Below, in pieces: positions 47,336-55,824 of a DNA stretch of 64,000 nucleotides (the stretch's first letter is position 1; the number at the start of each line of letters is the position of its first letter). The notes beneath the pieces were generated by a model. That model was not told where the DNA came from and searched no databases. It saw only the letters and a list, made by a program, of their open reading frames with translations. A program made the translations under genes and the position numbers. Source of the DNA: Planctomycetota bacterium (GTDB taxonomy: Bacteria > Planctomycetota > MHYJ01 > JACPRB01); contig JACQVR010000118.1 in assembly GCA_016209705.1 (NCBI GenBank), forward strand, positions 22,105 through 86,104, in the 5' to 3' direction.

Positions 47336-48007
47336 GGATCGAGATCCCTTGCTCCGTTCAACGGCCGCCACGAAGCGCAGCGCCGCCTCGCCTTCCGGCG
47401 TGAGGACCGCCCCGCCGCCGCCCTTTCCCCCTTGAACGAGCGCCACGAGCGGCCTTCCCCACGCTCGGTTCGCCGCCTTGACCCATAACCACGCGGTGCG
47501 AAAGCTCACGCCCCGCTCGCGGGCCGCGGCGGAGAGCGAACCGGCTCGATCGAGCAACCTCAAGAAATCGATTTTTTGCGGCTCGATCGTTCCGCGGTCG
47601 CCCACCAGCGAGACCCTGATCCGGGCGTCGAACCGGACGTCCGGCGTCACGGCGGTCGCCTTCACGAGCGCGAAGATCGGTTGGCGTCGGGCCAGGCCCA
47701 GCTCGGATACCGCTCGGCGAGTCACCAGCGATGTCAGCGGAAAGCCGACATCGAGCCGCACCAGGACGCCTTCCGGCACGTAACGAATCGAACGGATGTG
47801 TCCCGGCAGCACGTTGCGCGCGCTGGTCCGGCCCGGATGGCCTTCGCACAAGATCACGTCCTCCGGGCGGAGGCGAACCGCCGACATCGCTCCGGTCCGA
47901 AGGCCCGGCCACGGACGCGCGGCCAGTTTCGTCCGCCCCAATCGCAGCCACGCGATCGACCCTTGGCGGTCATAGGATTCGACTACGACGTCGAATCGGT
48001 TCATCAT
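47333..48007 (-). CDS. ModE-like regulator with swapped order: TOBE domain(s) then winged helix
   Basis: The 224-residue protein has a Mop/TOBE-type half (ARNVLPGHIRSIRYVPEGVL, VRLDVGFPLTSLVTRRAVSE, LARRQPIFALVKATAV) in its middle. Its C-terminus is a ModE-type winged helix (IDFLRLLDRAGSLSAAARER, GVSFRTAWLWVKAANRAWGR). In E. coli ModE the order is the reverse. It starts over the modC stop and ends the mod operon. It should sense molybdate or tungstate and bind the palindrome at modA. The closest simple explanation is fusion of a ModC-like TOBE tail with the DNA-binding domain. Confidence 0.8.
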   Translation of the reverse strand: MMNRFDVVVESYDRQGSIAWLRLGRTKLAARPWPGLRTGAMSAVRLRPEDVILCEGHPGRTSARNVLPGHIRSIRYVPEGVLVRLDVGFPLTSLVTRRAVSELGLARRQPIFALVKATAVTPDVRFDARIRVSLVGDRGTIEPQKIDFLRLLDRAGSLSAAARERGVSFRTAWLWVKAANRAWGRPLVALVQGGKGGGGAVLTPEGEAALRFVAAVERSKGSRS

Positions 48008-48996
48008 CCCGGCCCCAGATAAACGATGGACGTCGCCTTCACGACGGCGTAGACCTCCCGGCCGGGCGCGAGCCCCAACGACTCGACCGCGTCGCGCGTG
48101 AGCAGCGCGCGGAGCCTGGGTCCTTCGAGCTCCACCAGCGTCGCGGCGCCCGCCGGAACGATCGACGCGATCCGCGCAGGAAAGACGTTGCGCGCCGAAA
48201 GTCCCTCCGGACGGCGCGACGCCAGCAGAATGTCGTGCGCGTAACATGCGACGCGGACGATGCCGGATGCGGATTCGGGAATCATCGCAGCCAGTTCCAG
48301 ATCCCCCACGCGAACGTGGCCGGAACGCGAGACTTCCCCGCTCAGATAATTGTCGATCCGCGTTTCGTGCCTGCGGAGGACGGCCGGCGTCGGACCCGCG
48401 TCGACAATCCGACCCCCGTCCAGACGGATGGCCCAGTCCGTCAGACCCGTCACCTCGTCTGCGAGGTGACTCACCAGGATGATGGGAAGGTCGAAGGCCA
48501 TCCGTACCTGGTCCAAGAGCGACATGGCTTCCCGGCGGCGGGTGTCGTCGAGTCCGCCGAACGGCTCGTCCATGAGGAGCAAACGGGGGCGACTCGCGAT
48601 GGCGCGAGCCAACGCGACTCGCCTCCTCTCGCCGCCGCTCAAGTGACGGGGCATTCGATCCAGCAACGATTCAATGCTCAGCGCGCGGGCGACGGGTTCG
48701 ATGGCGTCGGATCGAGAACCGTACGTCAAATTCCCGCGGACCGTCAGGTGCGGAAACAGCAACGGGTCCTGCGTGACATAGCCCATGGATCTGCGGTGCA
48801 GCGGAAGGACGGAGCACTCGGCGCCGTCCAGTCTCACGTCGGCCCCGGGCTCGATACCGGCAACGGCATCCATCAACGTCGACTTGCCGCTTCCACTGGC
48901 GCCGACGATGCCGAGCGCCTGCGCCTCGCAATCGAAGGCGACGTCGAGCGTGAATCCCGATGGCCGGCGGACGCGCGCTCGGACCTCGAACCTCAT
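48004..48996 (-). CDS. modC: Molybdate ABC transporter ATP-binding protein
   Basis: The 330-residue protein has Walker A IVGASGSGKSTLMDAV, signature HLSGGERRRVALARA, Walker B RLLLMDEPFGGLD, and a C-terminal TOBE/Mop domain (ARNVFPARIASIVPAGAATL). It powers molybdate uptake. It overlaps modB by four bases. Confidence 0.92.
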   Translation of the reverse strand: MRFEVRARVRRPSGFTLDVAFDCEAQALGIVGASGSGKSTLMDAVAGIEPGADVRLDGAECSVLPLHRRSMGYVTQDPLLFPHLTVRGNLTYGSRSDAIEPVARALSIESLLDRMPRHLSGGERRRVALARAIASRPRLLLMDEPFGGLDDTRRREAMSLLDQVRMAFDLPIILVSHLADEVTGLTDWAIRLDGGRIVDAGPTPAVLRRHETRIDNYLSGEVSRSGHVRVGDLELAAMIPESASGIVRVACYAHDILLASRRPEGLSARNVFPARIASIVPAGAATLVELEGPRLRALLTRDAVESLGLAPGREVYAVVKATSIVYLGPG

Positions 48997-49664
48997 CGGT
49001 CCAGCTCCAGCCGCCGCCGGTACCACCCGTCCAGAAAGCGGTACGCCGCGATGCACAGGATGCAAAGCGCGACCGAAGCGAGAACGAGGCTCACGATCCG
49101 CCGCTCGCCGCCGGGCGCTTCCAGCTCCGCATAGATGCGCAAGGGAATCGTTTCCGTCTCGCCCGGAATGCGCCCGGCCAGGATCACCGTGGCGCCGAAT
49201 TCGCCCAGCCCTCGCGCGAACGAGATCAACGCTCCGGCAAGGATCCCCGGCCACGTCAGAGGAAGCGTCACGCACCAGAATGTCTGCCACGGGGACCGCC
49301 CGAGCGAACGGGAAACCGTCTCGTAACGCGGATCGATCGCTTTCATGGCGAGTCCGATCATCAGGACGAAAAGAGGAAAGCCCACGACGGCAGCGGCCAC
49401 GACCGCGCCCAGCCAATGAAAGGCCACGGGCATCCCTGCTTTCTCGAGCGCCATCCCCAGTACCCCTTTCGGAGAGAACAGACGGAGCAAGAGATAGCCT
49501 ACGACGACCGGCGGCAAGACGAGAGGAAGCATGACCGCGGTTTGGACGAATCCGCGGCCCGGAAGCCGCGTCTTTTCCAAATACCATGCGACGGCCACCG
49601 CAGGCGCGAAGCTCAGGGTCGTTGCCGCGAGACCCACGGACAAGGAAATCGCGACCGCGCTCAT
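48993..49664 (-). CDS. modB: Molybdate ABC transporter permease
   Basis: The 223-residue protein has five to six helices, the LPLVLPPVVVGYLLLRLF segment and the EAA-type loop RYETVSRSLGRSPWQTFWCV, then TLPLTWPGILAGALISFARG and GEFGATVILAG, all diagnostic of ModB/CysT permeases. It starts directly at the modA stop. Confidence 0.93.
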   Translation of the reverse strand: MSAVAISLSVGLAATTLSFAPAVAVAWYLEKTRLPGRGFVQTAVMLPLVLPPVVVGYLLLRLFSPKGVLGMALEKAGMPVAFHWLGAVVAAAVVGFPLFVLMIGLAMKAIDPRYETVSRSLGRSPWQTFWCVTLPLTWPGILAGALISFARGLGEFGATVILAGRIPGETETIPLRIYAELEAPGGERRIVSLVLASVALCILCIAAYRFLDGWYRRRLELDR

Positions 49665-50354
49665 TCAATCCAGCTCCGCAAAACCGTGCCGCCGGCCTAC
49701 GGCCACCGCCCAAGGCTCTCGCAGCGCGTTGAAAAACGCTCTTCCCGCCGGCCCGAGAAGCCCGACGGAATAGACGATGCGAGGATGGCTTTCAGGCGGA
49801 AACGTGAACACCGTCCGCACGTCCGGATCGACGGCCGCGTCGGTGGCGTACACAATTCCCGCCTCCGCCCCGCCTTGGGAGACCTTCGACAGCACGTCCC
49901 GAACGTTGGCGCCGTACACGACGCGATCCGGAAGTCGAACCTTGAGATGTGCCAAAGCGAGTCGCGCGTACTTGCCGGCCGGAACCCGCTCGTTGGCGAG
50001 CGCCAGACTCTCCAAACGCTCCAGAACGGGCGTGGGCGCCATTCGGTGTCCCACCAGGACCAGTCGGTTGCCGAGCCAGTCGAACCGATCGACCACCGGA
50101 ACCTGATCCAACCACTCCGGATCCGCGCACAAGAACAGGTCCGCCCCGGCGCCCTCCAGGATGTGCCGAGCGAGCGTCGAAGACGCCTCGAATTGAAGTC
50201 GCACGGAGCGACCCGTCTTCTTCGACCATTCGATCGAGATCTCGTCCACCGTTTCCCTGAGACTCGCCGCGGCGAAGACGGTCACCGGAGCAGCGGACGG
50301 CCCGAGGCATCCCGCCAAGGCAGCGCCCGCCATCGTTATGATAATTTTATTCAT
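49665..50354 (-). CDS. modA: Molybdate-binding lipoprotein
   Basis: The 229-residue protein is a short ModA with lipobox (LAGC, Cys16), FAAASLRETVDEI, FEASSTLARHILEGAGADLF and GGAEAGIVYATDA, the binding-cleft segments of molybdate/tungstate-binding proteins. A palindromic operator covers its start codon. It begins the modABC-modE operon. Confidence 0.9.
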   Translation of the reverse strand: MNKIIITMAGAALAGCLGPSAAPVTVFAAASLRETVDEISIEWSKKTGRSVRLQFEASSTLARHILEGAGADLFLCADPEWLDQVPVVDRFDWLGNRLVLVGHRMAPTPVLERLESLALANERVPAGKYARLALAHLKVRLPDRVVYGANVRDVLSKVSQGGAEAGIVYATDAAVDPDVRTVFTFPPESHPRIVYSVGLLGPAGRAFFNALREPWAVAVGRRHGFAELD

Positions 50355-50363
50355 ATCGATGGC
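50329..50363. promoter_or_regulatory. Putative ModE operator spanning the modA start codon
   Basis: Arms gccatcgttatga (50329-50341) and tcatatcgatggc (50351-50363) match at 12 of 13 pairs across a nine-base AT spacer. The CGTTAT and ATATCG halves resemble the ModE box (CGNTAT, then ATANCG). It covers the ATG, so binding would block transcription or translation initiation. Confidence 0.75.
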
Positions 50364-50439
50364 AAGTCGTTATTACAACAGTCCGTGACTCAGGAGGCAA
50401 GGGAGATTGATCGATATTCCGGAGCGGAGCTCCCGGCGC

Positions 50440-50784
50440 CTATTTCCGCAGGAGGGTGTCGACCAGCTCCTCGACTTTCCGGAGTTCCCGGCCCGTCCGC
50501 CCTTTTTCAAGAAGGCGGGCGCTCAGGCGCGCCACGACTTCATGGGCCTGCGGGCGGGCGGTCGCCAGGGGAACGAACAACTCGACGAGGGCCACCTCCA
50601 TGGCGTGCGCGACCCGGAAGAGCGTCCGCAGGCTCGGCTCCTTGGCGCCGAGCTCGACGGTGCCCATGTACGTGCGGGAGATTCCGGCCCGGTGCGCCAG
50701 TTCCTCCTGCGTCCAATGCCGCGCCTTGCGGAGTTCCCGAATCCGTCGTCCCACGTGCTGAAGAAACAATTCGAAGGAATCCAT
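50440..50784 (-). CDS. XRE-family helix-turn-helix regulator
   Basis: The 114-residue protein begins MDSFELFLQHVGRRIRELRK. A classical HTH_3 follows (WTQEELAHRAGISRTYMGTV, ELGAKEPSLRTLFRVAHAM), with a short hydrophobic dimer helix and a basic tail. It could control the response regulator and secretion genes that diverge from it, but no target site is proven. It is not in an operon with modA (95 bp apart). Confidence 0.85.
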   Translation of the reverse strand: MDSFELFLQHVGRRIRELRKARHWTQEELAHRAGISRTYMGTVELGAKEPSLRTLFRVAHAMEVALVELFVPLATARPQAHEVVARLSARLLEKGRTGRELRKVEELVDTLLRK

Positions 50785-50894
50785 GGAAGCCCCATTCCGC
50801 GCGGAGGCGACCCATCCAAATCCATATGGACGGGGCGAGTTTCGCCACCCCCAGGGGATGCCGTCTACAATCCATGAGAGTTCATTTCATGGTG

Positions 50895-50903
50895 TGATAT
50901 AAT
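50895..50903 (+). promoter_or_regulatory. Extended -10 promoter upstream of the response regulator
   Basis: TGATATAAT combines the extended TG-N element with a perfect TATAAT. No -35 match is needed for this class. It lies about 95 bases upstream of the GTG start of the response regulator. Confidence 0.55.
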
Positions 50904-50998
50904 CTATAGGATCATATTCCTGACCGGGACACGATCCATCAGTTGGCACGAAAGGGCATTTTTCAAACTCTCCGTCCTCCGGTGACGAGGAGATAAGC

Positions 50999-51412
50999 GT
51001 GCCGAGCGCGCGAATTTTGGTGGTGGAAGACCACGAGCAGGTTCGCGCCTACATGAAGCGGGCGCTGGAGACGCTCGGATTTCACGTGACCGCCGCCGCG
51101 GACGCCGCATCGGCCCTGGACTTGATGAGCCGTGCCGGGGGCTACGAGATCGTCCTTTCCGACCATCATCTCTTCGACGGAAATGGACTGGAGGTGCTCG
51201 AAGCGATGCGGCGTCTACTTCCGAACGCCCGAGGAGCGCTGGTCTCTTCGGAAGCGGACCGCGCCGACATTGCCGCGAAAACGGAAGCGCTGGGCGTTGA
51301 GCGGCTCTCGAAACCGTTTTCGCTTTCCGATTTGGAGCGCCTGGTGAAAACGCTCGAAGGCCGTCCCGGGCTCGGCCCTTTTCCCTCCCGTGATTGCCCC
51401 GACGGCGGATGA
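50999..51412 (+). CDS. Single-domain response regulator
   Basis: The 137-residue protein is a lone receiver: acidic pair Glu10/Asp11 (ILVVEDHEQVR), phosphoacceptor Asp55 (IVLSDHHLFDG), Ser83 and Lys105 (LSKPFS). There is no output domain, as in CheY- or Spo0F-like relays. The GTG start follows GAGGAG. It overlaps the next small gene (ATGA) and is the first gene of the secretion island, so it may gate it. Confidence 0.88.
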   Translation: MPSARILVVEDHEQVRAYMKRALETLGFHVTAAADAASALDLMSRAGGYEIVLSDHHLFDGNGLEVLEAMRRLLPNARGALVSSEADRADIAAKTEALGVERLSKPFSLSDLERLVKTLEGRPGLGPFPSRDCPDGG

Positions 51413-51603
51413 ACCGACCCATCTCCCCGCCGCTTTCGCAGCTCAAGCAAATCTAAAACCGAGATCCGTTCTTGGGAGAAGCGGCGGCGGAGCGAGCGTA
51501 CTTTCATGGCGATCCCGCGGCGCTTCAACGCTTGGAAGCGATCGTTCGCCTCTATGAGGGCCAGACTCTGCCGTTTCCCTTGCCCGACTTCATGGTGGAG
51601 TGA
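51409..51603 (+). pseudogene. Small gene in the secretion island, cut by an in-frame TAA
   Basis: The ATG at 51409 overlaps the response regulator stop. MNRPISPPLSQLKQI is followed by TAA (51454-51456), and the same frame continues RDPFLGEAAAERAYFHGDPA, then LQRLEAIVRLYEGQTLPFPL to a TGA at 51601. The 64-codon gene looks like one short acidic protein with a nonsense codon. The family is unknown. If functional it would need readthrough. Confidence 0.45.
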
Positions 51604-51738
51604 CGCTCGCGCTTCGCGCTCGCTTATTCGATCTCCTTTTACGCCTATCCTTCGCCGGGTATACTCCCGGAACTGAAAGACCGACAAAAGCTTTGAATCC
51701 CTTCTTTCAAAAATCAAGAATGGGATTGGAGGTGCGTC

Positions 51739-52167
51739 ATGATCAAGCCGTTGGCGGATCCGGCCGCGGGGCACTTGGCGCTGGCCGTAGTGGAGCGGAT
51801 CGAGGAGGATGGGCGCCTGCGGGTGCGCCTTCCGGGTCAGGCGGCGGAACCGGCCCGATCCGTGGCCGGCGTGACGCGCGAACTTCTGGAGCGGACCCGA
51901 GCGGCGGGCCACCACGCCGCCGTCGTTGCCCGGATCGGCGATGAAGCCGTCGTGCTGGGGGTGCTCGCCTCATCCGTTCCGGCCGGGGAGGCCCGTGTCG
52001 ACGCCAAGAAAGTCGTCTTGACCGGCGAAGAGGAAGTGACTCTGCGCTGCGGAAAGGCGGCGATTACTCTCACCAAAGCCGGTAAAGTCCTCATCCGGGG
52101 CGAATACGTGCTCACGCATGCGGGAGGCGTGAACCGGATCCGCGGCAGCAGCGTGCAGATCAATTAG
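51739..52167 (+). CDS. DUF6484-type protein, spike/VgrG-like accessory of type VI secretion
   Basis: The 142-residue protein has an OB-like N-terminal half (VVERIEEDGRLRVRLPGQAA) and a beta-helical C-terminus with repeats (EVTLRCGKAAITLTKAGKVL, IRGEYVLTHAGGVNRIRGSS, VQIN) as in VgrG tips and DUF6484 proteins. It probably helps to mount the following effector on a spike. The ribosome site GGAGG is eight bases upstream. Confidence 0.8.
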   Translation: MIKPLADPAAGHLALAVVERIEEDGRLRVRLPGQAAEPARSVAGVTRELLERTRAAGHHAAVVARIGDEAVVLGVLASSVPAGEARVDAKKVVLTGEEEVTLRCGKAAITLTKAGKVLIRGEYVLTHAGGVNRIRGSSVQIN

Positions 52168-52209
52168 CTGGCTCCGCCTTTGAATAGGCCCCCTTAAGGG
52201 CTTCGCATC

Positions 52210-52989
52210 GTGGCCGTCACGGTCAACGTCAACAACCTGTCGCTGTGCCACAAGGGATCCAACGGGATCTCCACGGCGACGATCCCGGATGTCTGCAAAA
52301 CTCCCTCTCCCGGCGGCCCCGTCCCCATTCCGTATCCCAATATTTCCATGTCCAGCGACCTCGCCGGAGGCACTTCTACCGTGAAGGCCGACGGCGGCAA
52401 CATGATCGCCGTCAAAGGTTGCAACTTCTCCCTCTCCACCGGCGACGAAGCCGGCTCGGCCGGCGGCGGCGTGAAGTCCTCCAAAATCAAAGGCAAGAGC
52501 GAATTCATCCTCTATTCCTTCGACGTGAAGTTCGAGGGTAAGAACGCCTGTCGCCTCACCGACAAGAAGACCCAGAACGACGGCAACACGGTCGACCTGG
52601 CGGGTTTGGTCCAGATTCTCAAGCCGGCCACTCCGGTCGAAAAGGAATTGCAGAAGATCGCCAACGATTGTCATAAGAAGATCGAGAAGGACAAAAAAAA
52701 GAAGAAATGTAGCTGCACCGTGCGGGGAACCTACAAGCACAAATGCTGCCAGGACGCCATCGAAAAGGCGAAATCCAAGGGGAAGATCCCCCAGAACTAC
52801 AAGCCCGAACTGAAGGCCGGGAAGGACTGCCGCCTGGACGTGGCCGTCATGAGCGCCGACGGCAAGAAGGTCCTCCGGATCTACGACTTCAAGTTCCGTT
52901 GCACCGGCCCGCCCAAGATGTCGAAGCGACAGGCGCGCAAGTACTTCAAGAAATTCAAATGCGACATCATCCTGATCGGCCCTCGTTAG
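52210..52989 (+). CDS. PAAR-like (DUF4150) effector with C-terminal nuclease-like toxin domain
   Basis: The 259-residue protein has a DUF4150 PAAR-like domain (residues 1-120: PSPGGPVPIPYPNISMSSDL, GGTSTVKADGGNMIAVKGCN). A linker leads to a cysteine-rich basic C-terminal domain (about 155-259). Its CRLDVAVMSADGKKVLRIYD, then FKFRC pattern places Asp210, Asp226 and Lys228 as a PD-(D/E)xK-type active site, so a DNA- or RNA-cleaving effector is likely. Start GTG at 52210. The next gene is a DUF3396 protein, the usual immunity partner. Confidence 0.8.
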   Translation: MAVTVNVNNLSLCHKGSNGISTATIPDVCKTPSPGGPVPIPYPNISMSSDLAGGTSTVKADGGNMIAVKGCNFSLSTGDEAGSAGGGVKSSKIKGKSEFILYSFDVKFEGKNACRLTDKKTQNDGNTVDLAGLVQILKPATPVEKELQKIANDCHKKIEKDKKKKKCSCTVRGTYKHKCCQDAIEKAKSKGKIPQNYKPELKAGKDCRLDVAVMSADGKKVLRIYDFKFRCTGPPKMSKRQARKYFKKFKCDIILIGPR

Positions 52990-53001
52990 GAGACTGACCC
53001 C

Positions 53002-53940
53002 ATGCCCGTCCGACCCGCCGTTCTGAAGAAGAGCGCCGAAGACGGCATGACGTATCTGCGCGGCTCCGTCCTGGTCGCCTTCTTTCTCGAGAAGCCGTTC
53101 CACGAAGCCGTGGGGGGGGTCCTTTCCGTTTTCGACGATTACCTCGCCATGATCCCGCCCGACGCATTGAAATGGTCCAGCATCGGCGCGGCTTCCGAGG
53201 AATGGAAGCCGGTCGCCAAAACCACCTTCGACCGCTGCCGGACTCAGATGACTCCGGCGGCGGTCAAGAAACGAGATCTCTCGTCCTTCGAGCTGGCCGA
53301 CGGTGACAAAGGCGGCGATGCACCCGGGTATTCGTTCATGGCCGTCGGAGGGCCCGTGGATCCCGAAGTTCCCGATGAAAAGGATCTGGTCCAGATGTCT
53401 TTTCCATCGTCGGTTGTCGACGATGAAGCAGAAGCGGACGCGTTCGCGGGACGCATCCGGAGCATGGCCGCGAAGCTCCCCTATGTTTCCGGATACGCCT
53501 CTCCGGCCCTCCTCTTCGCCGAGCTTCACAAATCCGAGGCACTGACCGAGGCCAAAGCGTTCGCGATGCGCTATCCCGGTTTCGACGTGCAGATCAATGA
53601 GTTGGGCCGGATGGATCTCGACGAACGGGTCCGAGGCGCGCGCTGGTTGACGTTTCTCGGCCCTTCGATCGTGAAGCAGCTCAAGGGCTCCAAGGCCGTC
53701 CGCGAAGCGCTTCCGAAGACCGCCACCGTAGAGCCGACCGGCGCAGGATTGATGGTCCGCGCGGGCGCCGTGCCCGAAATGGGCGACACCAACCGAAAGG
53801 TGGCAACGCCTCTGCTCCGCGCGGTCGCCCGTCTGCTCGAACCGGTGACGCTCTTCGAGGAAACGGTCCTCCAGGCCAGCAATTTCGCTTTCGAGGATCC
53901 CGAATTCTTGCGCACGTGGGAGCGCCGATTTCTAGACTGA
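53002..53940 (+). CDS. DUF3396-family type VI immunity protein
   Basis: The 312-residue protein reads LRGSVLVAFFLEKPFHEAVG, YVSGYASPALLFAELHKSEA, YPGFDVQINELGRMDLDERV and GARWLTFLGPSIVKQL, typical of DUF3396 proteins that sit next to type VI effectors. It should bind and block the nuclease domain of the preceding gene. It starts 12 bases after that gene. Confidence 0.82.
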   Translation: MPVRPAVLKKSAEDGMTYLRGSVLVAFFLEKPFHEAVGGVLSVFDDYLAMIPPDALKWSSIGAASEEWKPVAKTTFDRCRTQMTPAAVKKRDLSSFELADGDKGGDAPGYSFMAVGGPVDPEVPDEKDLVQMSFPSSVVDDEAEADAFAGRIRSMAAKLPYVSGYASPALLFAELHKSEALTEAKAFAMRYPGFDVQINELGRMDLDERVRGARWLTFLGPSIVKQLKGSKAVREALPKTATVEPTGAGLMVRAGAVPEMGDTNRKVATPLLRAVARLLEPVTLFEETVLQASNFAFEDPEFLRTWERRFLD

Positions 53941-53952
53941 TGGTTCCGTCTC

Positions 53953-54744
53953 ATGGCAAAGATCGACGAACCGCGAACCGGATACGACCTGCCCTTCACG
54001 GTCCGGCACCCCGGCGCTTCGGCATGGTCCGACGGAGGCGACCTTGAAGGAGTGCTGCGCTGGAAGCCGGAACAGGCGGGCGCGGCAGAAGAGATTCCCC
54101 GACCCCTGGACTTGCTGGCGCGTCTGGCCCGCTCCGGAGCGCTCGCGGGCCGGTCCATCGCGCCCGAAAAGTCCGGCTTCGAGTTCGTGCCTCCCGAGAT
54201 CCGGCCCGGAGGGACCGCCCGCTTCCTCCTCCGCTCCTGCCGCGTGGACGCGGGAAGCATCCTCGTGCTCACGAACCTTCTGCTGGCCCGGTCGGAAGCG
54301 CTTCCGTTGATTTCTCTGGATCTGGCCCGTCCCGGCACGGTCGCGGCCACGGTTCTCGCCAAGGATCCCGAGGAGCGTTCGACCTTTCCAGGTCGCAACG
54401 CCACGATCTCTTTCCCGATCGAGGACGAACAGCCCGAGTCGGGGACCTACACGTTCACGGCCACGATCGAGACGCCGCTGGCTCCGGACCATAGGAAGTG
54501 GCTGAACCAGGCCCTGGCGGATTGGATCGACGCGGTGCAAGCCGGCGCTTACGCCCTGGCTCCGCTTCCGCCGGCGGATTGCTGGGCGGAGGCCGACGCG
54601 GAGGGCGTCGTCGATTGGGACCATACCGTGGAATGGTCCGTGTTCAAGGTTCGCGCCGACGAACTCGCCGTCGATGCGCTGGTGAACATCTTCGCCGCGT
54701 TGCATGGGCGCGGGCAACGAGTCGTGCGACTTGCCATCTCCTGA
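53953..54744 (+). CDS. Secretion-island protein of unknown function
   Basis: The 263-residue protein shows no membrane helix or known motif. PGGTARFLLRSCRVDAGSIL, TYTFTATIETPLAPDHRKWL and WDHTVEWSVFKVRADELAVD suggest a beta-rich soluble protein. Its place between DUF3396 and DUF2169, with spacers of 12 bases, makes it part of the same effector-loading set. It might be a second immunity protein or an adaptor. Confidence 0.65.
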   Translation: MAKIDEPRTGYDLPFTVRHPGASAWSDGGDLEGVLRWKPEQAGAAEEIPRPLDLLARLARSGALAGRSIAPEKSGFEFVPPEIRPGGTARFLLRSCRVDAGSILVLTNLLLARSEALPLISLDLARPGTVAATVLAKDPEERSTFPGRNATISFPIEDEQPESGTYTFTATIETPLAPDHRKWLNQALADWIDAVQAGAYALAPLPPADCWAEADAEGVVDWDHTVEWSVFKVRADELAVDALVNIFAALHGRGQRVVRLAIS

Positions 54745-54756
54745 GCATGCTGCGCT

Positions 54757-55824
54757 ATGTGGGCTCTTGAGAACGAAACTCCCTTTGCCGCGGACCGCGG
54801 ATGGGCGCGCGACAAGGACGGCGCGGAAGTGTGGCTGGTGGCCGTCAAGGGAACGTTCCTGATCCGGCCGGACGGATCGCTCGAGCTTGCGAAAGAGCAG
54901 GCTCCCGTTTGCGTGGCGCCGAAGTATCGCGGCGAGCCCGGGCGGTCGAGCCTGCTGTACGAGATGGACCTGGTGCATCGAAAGTCGGGCACGGACGTCC
55001 TGCTGAACGGCCACGCCTATGCGCCCCAGGGGCAGTCGGCGACGACCGTCGACGTTCTGCTCAAGGTCGGTCCGTTGTCCAAGGCAGTGCGTGTCTTCGG
55101 CGACCGATACTGGAGGCCCGGGCTGCTCAGCCTGAAGCTTTCCGCCCCCGAGCCGTTTCTGAAAATGCCGCTGACCTACGAACGGGCCTACGGCGGCCCC
55201 GATCGCGGATCCCCCCATCCGGATAAGGCCCGGTGGGACGAGCGCAACCCTGTTGGGCTGGGATTTGCCGATCGCGAGGGCCATCTGGCCGGACAACGCG
55301 CTCCGAATCTCGAATCGCCCCGGCACCTCATCGGTTCCTGGAGCGACCGCCCACCCCCCGCCGCGTTCGGGGCGATCGCGCGAGATTGGATGCCGCGGCG
55401 CAAGTACGGCGGCACCTATGATCAGAAGTGGGAGGAACAACGTCAGCCGCTCCTGCCGCAGGATTTCGACGAGCGCTACTGGCGGTGCGCTCCCGAGGAT
55501 CAACAGACGCCCCAGCCGCTGAAGGGCGGCGAACCGGTCGAGCTCTTCAACCTTACGCCGTCCGGTTATCTTAAGTTCACGCTGCCGCGCGTCGATCTGA
55601 CGTTCACGACCGACTTCGGCGGGCCTAAGGAAGAACATCGCGACGCGCTTCACACGGTGATCCTGGAGCCGGATGCGCCGCGCCTCATGATGGTGTGGCA
55701 CACGTACCTTCCATGCCATCCCCGCGTTCTCAAGCTGCGGAGCACGCACATCGGGCTGAAGAGCCGGCTCACGCACATCGACGGCGCTCCCGTCCAGGAC
55801 TTCGCGATCGAGGAGACTCCCTGA
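54757..55824 (+). CDS. DUF2169 effector-loading adaptor
   Basis: The 355-residue protein contains NETPFAADRGWARDKDGAEV, WLVAVKGTFLIRPDGSLELA, KPRTHFSAD-like RYWRPGLLSLKLSAPEPFLK and MPLTYERAYGG, all DUF2169 signatures. DUF2169 proteins are chaperone-like adaptors that help load PAAR/DUF4150 effectors onto VgrG. It is translationally coupled to the next gene (TGATG). Confidence 0.88.
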   Translation: MWALENETPFAADRGWARDKDGAEVWLVAVKGTFLIRPDGSLELAKEQAPVCVAPKYRGEPGRSSLLYEMDLVHRKSGTDVLLNGHAYAPQGQSATTVDVLLKVGPLSKAVRVFGDRYWRPGLLSLKLSAPEPFLKMPLTYERAYGGPDRGSPHPDKARWDERNPVGLGFADREGHLAGQRAPNLESPRHLIGSWSDRPPPAAFGAIARDWMPRRKYGGTYDQKWEEQRQPLLPQDFDERYWRCAPEDQQTPQPLKGGEPVELFNLTPSGYLKFTLPRVDLTFTTDFGGPKEEHRDALHTVILEPDAPRLMMVWHTYLPCHPRVLKLRSTHIGLKSRLTHIDGAPVQDFAIEETP

